6,132 bases of DNA from JAFGBM01 sp964564915 (GTDB lineage: Bacteria > Actinomycetota > Actinomycetes > Actinomycetales > Demequinaceae): contig CAZMCU010000065.1 in assembly GCA_964564915.1 (NCBI GenBank), positions 1 to 6,132 on the forward strand, given 5' to 3'. Shown piece after piece: positions 1 through 5,278 of this stretch. The notes under the pieces were generated by a model. That model made no database searches. It was given only the letters and a program-made list of their open reading frames with translations, and was not told the origin of the DNA. The translations under genes were made by a program, and so were the position numbers. Every line of letters starts with the position of its first letter. Positions within the stretch are counted from its first letter, which is position 1.

Positions 1-2
1 GC

Positions 3-59
3 GCCTACGAACGCTTCCTCGAGCAGGAGAAGCGGAAAGCGAAATCGGCGAAGGCTTAG
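3..59 (+). CDS. C-terminal end of an unidentified protein (partial)
   Basis: One plus-strand frame is open from the window edge to a TAG at 57-59. It encodes an 18-residue tail ending AYERFLEQEKRKAKSAKA, a hydrophilic, Lys/Glu-rich sequence likely to be helical. The gene starts outside the window, so neither its family nor its length can be judged, and I do not recognise it from this tail. It runs towards the minus-strand rnpB and stops only about 5 bp from the mature 3' end of that RNA, so the two are convergent. The case for coding rests on the typical basic C-terminal composition and the stop codon lying just before the RNA gene; 18 codons open by chance is not rare in GC-rich DNA, so confidence is moderate. 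Confidence 0.5.
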   Translation, partial: AYERFLEQEKRKAKSAKA

Positions 60-64
60 CCGAC

Positions 65-437
65 GGGCGGATGAGTCGGCCGATACGCCGGGTTCTGTCC
101 TCACCGAAGTGAGGGGCGGCCATCCATCTACGACGCACGTTGCCGTGCGCCTCTAGCGGTCTACCCGGAAGCTCGGGCGAGCAGCCCTCGAACGCTTCCT
201 GTCTGACCTTGCTCCGGGCGGGGTTTACCTAGCCGCCCCCGTCACCGGGGACGCTGGTGAGCTCTTACCTCACCGTTTCACCCTTACCTCAAGCCGAAGC
301 CCAAGGCGGTTTGCTCTCTGTTGCACTGTCCCGTGGGTCGCCCCAGGTGGCTGTTAGCCACCACCCTGCTCTACGGAGCCCGGACGTTCCTCGGCGCGGT
401 TACCCGCGACGCGACCGCCTGGCCGACTCATCCGCCC
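65..437 (-). ncRNA. rnpB: RNase P RNA (type A, actinobacterial style)
   Basis: This is the catalytic RNA of RNase P, which removes the 5' leader from pre-tRNAs. On the minus strand the conserved 5' core GAGGAACGTCCGGGCTCC lies at 393-376 and the conserved 3' core ACAGAACCCGGC at 98-87. Between them come the universal internal block GTGCAACAGAGAGCAAACC (around 325-307), the GGTAAGGGTGAAACGG block (around 297-280), and a P15 loop with AGGTAA at 230-225, whose GGU is the expected partner of the tRNA CCA end. A P18-like hairpin with a TTCG loop sits at about 97-115. The ends were set from helix P1: 437-421 pairs perfectly over 17 bp with 81-65, giving about 373 nt, normal for type A. It has its own promoter and lies downstream of the protein operon on the same strand. 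I see no T-tract terminator after its 3' end. Confidence 0.97.
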
Positions 438-441
438 CACC

Positions 442-470
442 AGGGTACGCGGCGCGGGGCGTCTTGACCA
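442..470 (-). promoter_or_regulatory. Predicted promoter of rnpB
   Basis: Reading the minus strand, TGGTCA (470-465, four of six matches to TTGACA) is followed after exactly 17 bp by TACCCT (447-442, fits TANNNT). Initiation a few bases further on would fall at about 438-436, the first base of helix P1 of RNase P RNA. Agreement between the promoter spacing and the independently derived RNA 5' end supports the call. It lies in the 58-bp gap between the lipoprotein stop codon and rnpB, implying that rnpB is transcribed separately from the upstream operon, although read-through is not excluded. Confidence 0.6.
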
Positions 471-495
471 CGCCATGAGCGATGATGCCAGCGCC

Positions 496-1830
496 CTACA
501 GGAATCGATCCAGTGTCCCGGTCTGGAGGTCGTAGACGTACTGGCGCATCGGACCATCGTCGCCGTCGCCCCCGAGGTTGGTGGCGTAGGTGAAGAACAC
601 GAGGTAGCGGCCACCGTAGACGGCGTCGGGGTACGAGTCGGCGTTGGCCTGCACACCCCCCGGGCCGACGTTGAGTCGCGTCACCGCCCCCGTTGCGAGG
701 TCGGCGTAGAAGATGTCGTACGCGCCGTTCGTGTCGCCCGGCACGAGGTCGGAAGCCTGCGAACCGAACACGACGCCGCTGCCGTCCTGCACCATGAGCG
801 CGTGCTGCGAGTCGCCATTGGCCGGCGCGCCACCGGGCGTCCTGCTGACGAGCGTCGTGGTCCCAGAAGCGCGGTCGCGCACAAAGACGTCGTACACCGT
901 GTTGGTGTCGTCACCGACGAGGTTGGACGCCTCCGACTGGAACGCGACGTACCGCCCGTCGAGCGAGATGGTCGGGTCGCTCGACAGGAAGTCGCCCGGG
1001 GTGCCGTCGCTCGCGACGCTCACCTGCTCCACGTCCCCGGTGGTCCGGTCGACGACGTACAGGTCGCCGTAGTAGTTGTCGTCGCCGTACTCGCCCTGGG
1101 TGCTCGACGCGAACACGACGTACCGCCCCCCGGCCGACACGGCGGGGTGGTACCCGTAGGCCGCCTGTCCCACCTGACCCGCGGGGACGAGTTCGAGGGC
1201 CCCGGTCGCGACATCGTAGACGTACGCTTGCGGCACCTTGGTGACCCCGGGAACGAGGTTCGTGGCGTACGACGTGAACACGATCGTGGTGCCGTCGGCA
1301 GAGATCCGCGGCCCCGTCGACGCCTCGTTGCCGGCCACGGCGTCGAACTCGCTCACGCGGAACGCCGCCCCGGACTGCACCTGCTTGAGGAAAACGTCGA
1401 CGAACCCATTGGTGTCACCGTTGACGATGTCGGTCGCGGCCGAGTCGAACACCACCTGCATCCCATCCCACGAGACATCCCCATCGATCGTCAGCATGTA
1501 GCCGTGGACCCCGAGTTGGGACTCATCGATCCGCTGGGCCGTGCCCGTGGCAACGTTGTAGAGGTAGAGCCACGACGGCCCCGTCTTGATGAGGACGACG
1601 GGGGCGGGGTCGCCCAGCGTCGCGGCTGCCGCATCGGGCTGGAATCCTCCCGTCGGCGCCGTAGGAGAGGGCGTCGCGGAAGGGACGACGCTCGACGTGG
1701 GAGTGGGCGTGGTGGAGGGGCCACCGCCATCACCGGCATCGCATCCGGTGAGGCTCGTCCCGAGGATGAGCGTGGCGGCTATCGCGACCGAGGCGCGCCC
1801 CACTGCGGAGGTACGAAACACGTGAACCAT
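496..1830 (-). CDS. Lipoprotein with predicted seven-bladed TolB/PD40-type beta-propeller
   Basis: The 444-residue product is probably exported and lipid-anchored to the outer face of the membrane. Residues 1-30 form a signal peptide with a basic start (R6, R12), a hydrophobic core (15-26) and a lipobox LTGC with C30 as the lipidated cysteine. Residues 31-65 are a Gly/Ser/Thr/Pro linker. The rest is a tandem repeat of about 57 residues. A strand of the type YVYDxxTGxxxxV appears seven times, starting near 88, 146, 202, 257, 315, 373 and 430. Each is preceded by a DGRYVVF-type strand (near 78, 122, 179, 234, 291, 350, 407), and several carry a GDTN-containing loop (138, 307, 365). This is the PD40/WD40-like propeller pattern seen in TolB-like proteins. 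No catalytic residues are evident, so a binding or scaffold role is the best inference and the ligand is unknown. The ATG is 3 bp after the stop of the membrane-protein gene, with AGGGA six bases upstream, so coupled translation is likely. It is the last protein gene before rnpB. Confidence 0.9.
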   Translation of the reverse strand: MVHVFRTSAVGRASVAIAATLILGTSLTGCDAGDGGGPSTTPTPTSSVVPSATPSPTAPTGGFQPDAAAATLGDPAPVVLIKTGPSWLYLYNVATGTAQRIDESQLGVHGYMLTIDGDVSWDGMQVVFDSAATDIVNGDTNGFVDVFLKQVQSGAAFRVSEFDAVAGNEASTGPRISADGTTIVFTSYATNLVPGVTKVPQAYVYDVATGALELVPAGQVGQAAYGYHPAVSAGGRYVVFASSTQGEYGDDNYYGDLYVVDRTTGDVEQVSVASDGTPGDFLSSDPTISLDGRYVAFQSEASNLVGDDTNTVYDVFVRDRASGTTTLVSRTPGGAPANGDSQHALMVQDGSGVVFGSQASDLVPGDTNGAYDIFYADLATGAVTRLNVGPGGVQANADSYPDAVYGGRYLVFFTYATNLGGDGDDGPMRQYVYDLQTGTLDRFL

Positions 1831-1833
1831 GGT

Positions 1834-2376
1834 CTATCCCTGCCCTTCCCCTGCGTCTTCCGGAATCACCAGCTCGAGGGTCACCCCGCGCCCTTCGAGT
1901 CGCTCATTGACGTGCGCAACGAAGTCTTCCGCCGTCGCTCCCCACAAGGGAAGCCTCGTGATAGTGCCATCGGCCCTCAGAGTAACGCGCGGTTCGGCAC
2001 TTGCGGCGAACGTGGTCGGTTCCTGGGTGACGGAAATCGTCTTCCCTATCGCATACTCCCGGGGCAATCTCAATCGCTTCTCCTGGATGGACTGCGGGCG
2101 TTCCAGGGAACCGGTTGGCATGAGGACGAGCAATACGCGCTTGTTCTTGATCACATTGGCGAATGCCAGGACCCACAGGAGCACCCCCGGTACGGCGAAG
2201 ACGAACGCGGCGATCCTCAGCCACAACCACGGTGCGGCACCCACCCACGGCGTCCCCGGCACCCCGGAGAGCCACACCATGACCGCCGGCACGATCGCCC
2301 GACCCACGACGCGCAGCACTATAGCCCGCCACGGCTCCCACCACACCGGCACCGGGTTCATCCACGCAGTCGACAT
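1834..2376 (-). CDS. Membrane protein with two helices and a cytoplasmic C-terminal domain, function unknown
   Basis: The product has 180 residues. A Trp-rich N-terminus (W5, W12, W13, W16) is followed by two hydrophobic segments, about 18-38 and 48-75, forming a membrane hairpin. Arg17, Arg22 and Arg26 before the first and KNKR (77-80) after the second predict that both ends face the cytoplasm. Residues 80-170 look like a small soluble domain with several beta strands (VLLVLMP, KTISVTQ, PRVTLRADG) and a terminal helix (ATAEDFVAHVNERLE), followed by an acidic tail. The layout resembles bacterial PH-like membrane proteins, but I cannot assign a family. The start is supported by a strong GGGAGGA five bases upstream of the ATG. 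The gene follows the phosphatase by 34 bp and precedes the lipoprotein by 3 bp, so it probably works with the lipoprotein at the envelope. My hand count for 1921-2160 gives about 60% GC, lower than neighbouring genes sampled. Confidence 0.85.
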   Translation of the reverse strand: MSTAWMNPVPVWWEPWRAIVLRVVGRAIVPAVMVWLSGVPGTPWVGAAPWLWLRIAAFVFAVPGVLLWVLAFANVIKNKRVLLVLMPTGSLERPQSIQEKRLRLPREYAIGKTISVTQEPTTFAASAEPRVTLRADGTITRLPLWGATAEDFVAHVNERLEGRGVTLELVIPEDAGEGQG

Positions 2377-2381
2377 CTCTT

Positions 2382-2388
2382 TCCTCCC
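2382..2388 (-). promoter_or_regulatory. Strong ribosome binding site of the membrane-protein gene
   Basis: The minus strand reads GGGAGGA, five bases before the ATG at 2376. It fixes the start of the 180-residue membrane protein and lies in the only real gap (34 bp) between the phosphatase and the envelope gene pair. Confidence 0.75.
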
Positions 2389-2393
2389 GTCGG

Positions 2394-2411
2394 AACCTGT
2401 CTCAACCTGTC
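2394..2411 (-). repeat. Short direct repeat GACAGGTT x2 in the intergenic gap
   Basis: Two copies of an octamer (minus strand GACAGGTT, at 2411-2404 and 2401-2394) are separated by two bases. They overlap the end of the phosphatase gene and sit just upstream of the ribosome binding site of the membrane protein. The 10-bp centre spacing is one helical turn, so a regulator-binding site is conceivable, but there is no other evidence and it may be chance. Confidence 0.3.
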
Positions 2412-3256
2412 TAGTCCGTTGTCTCCCCTAGGCACAAGAGGTGACGCTCCGCGATCTCACCGTCCGCCATCACCCGCAGCTCGAGGACGCTGATCGAGGC
2501 GGGTTGGGGCCAGATGGATCCCCACGAACGCGTCTCCATGTGCATCGACAACCCCACGATCGACTTGATGGCGACGGCGTGGGAAGCGAGCACGTAGGAG
2601 CGGTGCGTGTCGTCGCCAGCGCGACACTTCTCCGCGTGCTCCCACGCGAGTTCGCGCACGAGCCCATCCAGACGAAGGCCCACCCGGGGAATGGACTCGC
2701 CACCGGGGGCCGCGATCTCGCCAAACCGCCAGCGGTGAATCGCGTCCCCGAACTGTTCCGCGATCTCGTGCCCCGTGAGACCCTCCCACTGGCCGAAGTC
2801 GATCTCCTTGAGCCGAGCGTCGGTCTCGATCGGAAGCTTCAGTCGCGCCGCGATCGCCTCGGCCGTCTCCCGGGCTCGGTTCATGGGAGAGGAGAGGACG
2901 CGGGAGACGGGGGCAATGCGCTTCCAACAATCGCGGCCCATCCGGGACACCCGCTCCGCGGCCATCTCCGCTTGGGCCTTGCCGGTCGCGTTGAGGTGGG
3001 GGCCCGGCTTGGTCGAACCGGAGAGTTCGTGGGTGAGGGTCATGTCGGTAACCCCATGCCGGACGAAGACGAGGGTCAGGGGGCTGACGAGGTTCGCGCC
3101 TCGCACGTCGAAGAGGGCACCACCCCTGGTCGCCAGGGTCTCGTGGGGGGTGTCGTCGGTTTCGGGTGCGGGGGCGACGTCCTCATCGCCAAGGTCGGAG
3201 ACGTCGGGCTCCACCGGATCCTTAGAAGAGTCCACGATTGGGCCCACCCTCCCCAT
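2411..3256 (-). CDS. Histidine phosphatase family protein (phosphoglycerate-mutase-like / CobC-like)
   Basis: The 281-residue protein is a cytoplasmic histidine-phosphatase. The domain begins at about residue 59 with LTLVFVRHG, where H67 of the RHG motif (66-68) is the expected phospho-acceptor. R127 in SSPMNRARETAEAI, E151 in LKEIDFGQWEG (proton donor position) and H226 in LASHAVAIK complete the active site, so the enzyme looks intact. Residues 1-57 are an Asp/Glu/Pro-rich, apparently disordered extension. In some actinobacteria this domain is the C-terminal half of a bifunctional RNase HI/acid phosphatase (Rv2228c, SCO2299); here it is separate. Its ATG lies 35 bp inside the end of the RNase H gene, in the +1 frame, with GGAAG six bases upstream. 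The substrate cannot be read from the sequence; alpha-ribazole phosphatase and general sugar-phosphate phosphatase are alternatives. A later start is possible because the extension is not part of the fold. Confidence 0.92.
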   Translation of the reverse strand: MGRVGPIVDSSKDPVEPDVSDLGDEDVAPAPETDDTPHETLATRGGALFDVRGANLVSPLTLVFVRHGVTDMTLTHELSGSTKPGPHLNATGKAQAEMAAERVSRMGRDCWKRIAPVSRVLSSPMNRARETAEAIAARLKLPIETDARLKEIDFGQWEGLTGHEIAEQFGDAIHRWRFGEIAAPGGESIPRVGLRLDGLVRELAWEHAEKCRAGDDTHRSYVLASHAVAIKSIVGLSMHMETRSWGSIWPQPASISVLELRVMADGEIAERHLLCLGETTD

Positions 3257-3698
3257 CGTCGTCTTCCGCGCCGTGACCTCGCCGAATCGACGGATTACCG
3301 GTATCCATCGCCTCGTTCGCGAGCGCGTCGGCTCGGGAGTTCAGGGCCCGCTCCGCCCACGTGAACGTCACGTGCGCCCCCTTGACGATCTCAGCCGCCT
3401 CGGCCTGAAGCACCTTCATGGCCGGGTGCTTGACCTTCCACTCGCCCTTCATCTGTCGAACGAGCAGCATCGAATCGAGGCGCACGTCGAGGTACGCCTG
3501 GGGGTCGATCTCGCGCGCGGCCCTGAGTCCGGCGATCAGCCCGCGATACTCGGCCACGTTGTTCGTCGCGACGCCAAGGTATCCCGCGCGTTCGGCGAGG
3601 ATCTCGCCCGTCGCCCCGTCCGCGACGAGCGCCCCGTAGCCCGCAGGGCCGGGGTTGCCACGCGAGCCGCCGTCGGCCTCGACCACCAGAACCCGCAC
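3222..3698 (-). CDS. RNase HI-family protein (ribonuclease H)
   Basis: The 158-residue protein is an RNase HI-type nuclease that cleaves the RNA strand of RNA-DNA hybrids. The four metal-binding carboxylates are visible: D9 in VEADGGSRGNPGPAGYGA, E50 in TNNVAEYRGL, D75 in RLDSMLLV and D124 in NSRADALANEA. It is short and lacks the basic handle of E. coli RNase HI, resembling the N-terminal domain of Rv2228c. The start chosen is the GTG at 3698-3696, which shares a base with the TAG of the zinc-ribbon gene (TAGTG) and follows a GGGAGGG ribosome site. The frame stays open 88 codons further upstream, but that part lies inside the zinc-ribbon gene and is Arg/Pro-rich shadow sequence. The C-terminal 25 residues are acidic and Gly-rich and overlap the phosphatase start. 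Confidence 0.93.
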   Translation of the reverse strand: MRVLVVEADGGSRGNPGPAGYGALVADGATGEILAERAGYLGVATNNVAEYRGLIAGLRAAREIDPQAYLDVRLDSMLLVRQMKGEWKVKHPAMKVLQAEAAEIVKGAHVTFTWAERALNSRADALANEAMDTGNPSIRRGHGAEDDDGEGGPNRGLF

Positions 3699-4429
3699 TA
3701 GCCCTCCCGCACCAGGATCCGGCCGCAATCCTCGCAGCGGAGGATCGTGTCGGGAGCGGAGGAGGCGATCTCGCCGAGCGATCCGGGGTCGACCTTGACG
3801 TGGCAGCCACCGCATTGGCCGTGGTGGAGCGGTGCGGCACCAACGCCGCCGTGCGAAGCGCGCAACTTCTCGTAGAGCGCGAGCAGGGCGGGGTCGATTC
3901 CGGCGATCAATTCCGCGCGTTCGGCCTTGATGGTCTCCAGTTCCTCGTCGATATCCGCCCACAGCGCGTTGCGTTCCAGCATGAGTTCACCGAGCTGGCC
4001 GCGTTCCTCGCCGATCTTCTCGTGCACGTGGGCGAGCGCGGCCTCCGCGGCCTCGAGCCTCCCCATCGCCTCAAGCTCGATGTCCTCCAGGTCGGACTGC
4101 CTCTTGGCGAGCGTCGTCAACTCGCTCTGGAGGGCCTGCAAGTCTTTGGGTGTCCCTTGGCCGGATTCCATTCGGGCGGTGTCGCGTTCCGCTCTCGCAC
4201 GCACCGCCTGGACGTCATCCTCCGCCTTGGTCACCTCTCGCTGAATGTCCCCCACCTCGGTCGATCGTGTGATGCCTTCCTCTTCGAGCGCCTGGGCCCT
4301 CTCCTCGATCTCCGCGATCGCGTCGAGAACGGGATGCGAGGAACGCCGATGACGAGCCTGATCGGCTCGCGTGTCGAGCGCCTGTACCTCGAGGAGCTTT
4401 CTTTGGTCCTCTGCTGGAGCGGTGGGCAT
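3698..4429 (-). CDS. C4-type zinc-ribbon coiled-coil protein (CT398/Rv2229c-like)
   Basis: The product has 243 residues. Residues 8-190 are almost entirely charged heptad-like helix (for example EIEERAQALEEEG at 40-52 and RLEAAEAALAHVHEKIGEER at 124-143), predicted to form a long antiparallel coiled-coil hairpin. Residues 204-240 are a zinc ribbon with C206/C209 (CGGC) and C232/C235 (CEDC) as four zinc ligands. This is the architecture of the CT398/zf-RING_7 family, whose Mycobacterium member is Rv2229c. The family probably mediates protein or nucleic-acid contacts, and a chlamydial member was reported to bind the sigma-54 RNA polymerase; no enzyme activity is expected. A strong GAGGAGG lies five bases before the ATG and overlaps the TGA of the Nif3-like gene, so expression is likely coupled. 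Its conserved position between the Nif3-like and RNase H genes supports the call. Confidence 0.94.
   Translation of the reverse strand: MPTAPAEDQRKLLEVQALDTRADQARHRRSSHPVLDAIAEIEERAQALEEEGITRSTEVGDIQREVTKAEDDVQAVRARAERDTARMESGQGTPKDLQALQSELTTLAKRQSDLEDIELEAMGRLEAAEAALAHVHEKIGEERGQLGELMLERNALWADIDEELETIKAERAELIAGIDPALLALYEKLRASHGGVGAAPLHHGQCGGCHVKVDPGSLGEIASSAPDTILRCEDCGRILVREG
3702..3708 (-). promoter_or_regulatory. Ribosome binding site that decides the GTG start of RNase H
   Basis: The minus strand reads GGGAGGG followed by CTA and then GTG, with the TAG stop of the preceding gene overlapping the GTG. This supports the short RNase H form over the longer ATG-initiated frame that runs through the zinc-ribbon gene, and indicates stop-start translational coupling. 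Confidence 0.75.
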
Positions 4430-4433
4430 GGGT

Positions 4434-4440
4434 CCTCCTC
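4434..4440 (-). promoter_or_regulatory. Ribosome binding site of the zinc-ribbon gene, overlapping the upstream stop
   Basis: The minus strand reads GAGGAGG five bases before the ATG at 4429. Its first bases are part of the TGA stop of the Nif3-like gene (4441-4439), so a ribosome terminating on that gene sits directly on this site. Confidence 0.7.
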
Positions 4441-5269
4441 AAGCTTCTGGCGAGCCGCCGAAGCGGGCCGTCCACGGGTCGGTGTTCAGGGTACTGACGC
4501 GGGTTTCGACACCCGTGGCGGCCGCGAGTTCGGCCGCCGCGGCATCGAGCCACAACCATTCCGACGCGAAGTGGCTCACGTCGACGAGCGCGGGACGACC
4601 GTCAAGAGCGAGGGCGGTCTCGCGCGCCTCGGATGCGGGGTGGTGACGAAGGTCGGCCGTGACGAACACGTCGGCTTTCGCCGTTCGGACCGCGTCGAAG
4701 AACTTGTCGCCGGAACCGGCGAGGACGGCGACGGTTCGGACGACGGCGTCGAGATCTCCCGCGACACGCACGCCATGCTTCGTCGAGGGAAGGGCGGCAG
4801 CGACGCGCGCGGCAAACGCGTGAAGGGTAACGGGTTGAGCGAGTGCCCCGACGCGGCCCGTCCCGAGGGTGGGGTCGGAGGGGTCGGGAACGAGCGGCAC
4901 GGTTCCCGTCACCCCGATGGCGTTTGCGAGCGCGTCCGCCACGCCGTTCGATGCGGCGTCGGCGTTGGTGTGGGCGGAATACAGGGCGATGCCGGAAAGG
5001 ATGAGGCGATGGACGGCCGCCCCCTTGCCGGTGTTGGCAGCCACCGTGGTGACGCCTCGGAGCATGAGGGGGTGATGGGTGACGATCATCTGGGCACCCC
5101 ACTCGGCCGCCTCGTCGATGACCGCGAGCACGGGATCGACCGCGAAGAACACCCGATCAACGGGAGCAGTCGGGTCACCGACGGATAGCCCGACACGGTC
5201 CCAGTCCTCCGCGAGTCGCGGCGGAAAGCGTTTGTCGAGGATGGCGACGATGTCCGCGACGGTTACCAT
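4439..5269 (-). CDS. Nif3-like dinuclear metal center protein
   Basis: The 276-residue protein belongs to the NIF3/YbgI family, cytoplasmic hexamers with a two-metal site per subunit; many are annotated as 'GTP cyclohydrolase 1 type 2', but the physiological reaction is unsettled. The family signatures are in order: LAEDWDRVGLSVGD (19-32), THHPLML (64-70) with H65 and H66, YSAHTNAD (97-104) with D104, and VSHFASEW (231-238) with H233 and E237. These match the E. coli YbgI ligands H63, H64, D101, H215 and E219, so the site looks complete. The length is normal for the short form without the large inserted domain of other members. The ATG is 9 bp after the stop of the channel gene; the nearest purine run, GGAG, is only two bases from the ATG, so initiation may depend on coupling. 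In Mycobacterium the same position is held by Rv2230c. Confidence 0.94.
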   Translation of the reverse strand: MVTVADIVAILDKRFPPRLAEDWDRVGLSVGDPTAPVDRVFFAVDPVLAVIDEAAEWGAQMIVTHHPLMLRGVTTVAANTGKGAAVHRLILSGIALYSAHTNADAASNGVADALANAIGVTGTVPLVPDPSDPTLGTGRVGALAQPVTLHAFAARVAAALPSTKHGVRVAGDLDAVVRTVAVLAGSGDKFFDAVRTAKADVFVTADLRHHPASEARETALALDGRPALVDVSHFASEWLWLDAAAAELAAATGVETRVSTLNTDPWTARFGGSPEA

Positions 5270-5278
5270 GGCTCCACG

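Noticed and set aside
8..200. A 12-bp direct repeat CGAACGCTTCCT at 8-19 and 189-200, considered as an attachment-site duplication
   Set aside because: One exact 12-mer match is expected by chance in a 6-kb window, there is no integrase or mobile gene nearby, and the copies lie in unrelated contexts (a coding tail and rnpB).
345..361. GGTGGCTGTTAGCCACC inverted repeat, considered as an independent terminator or operator
   Set aside because: It is an internal helix of the RNase P RNA and has no T tract.
257..478. A 73-codon plus-strand frame (and a 100-codon minus-strand frame) over the rnpB region
   Set aside because: The region is explained by the conserved RNase P RNA core and helix P1; the frames have no coding signature.
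475..2493. A 672-codon plus-strand open frame opposite the lipoprotein and membrane-protein genes
   Set aside because: Its product is Arg/Val/Gly-rich low-complexity sequence with no recognisable domain, it spans two well-supported genes and the gap between them, and such long antisense frames are common in high-GC DNA.
2441..3701. Plus-strand open frames of about 307 and 308 codons opposite the phosphatase and RNase H
   Set aside because: The minus-strand genes here carry complete catalytic motifs, while these frames have no motif and biased composition expected from antisense reading.
3699..3962. ATG-initiated N-terminal extension of 88 residues on the RNase H
   Set aside because: It lies wholly within the zinc-ribbon gene, is Arg/Pro-rich, and precedes the normal RNase H fold start; the GTG with a strong ribosome site at 3702-3708 is the better start.
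3800..5188. A 462-codon plus-strand open frame opposite the zinc-ribbon and Nif3-like genes
   Set aside because: It is an antisense shadow: it crosses two conserved minus-strand genes, and its sequence is dominated by Arg and Gly without family motifs.
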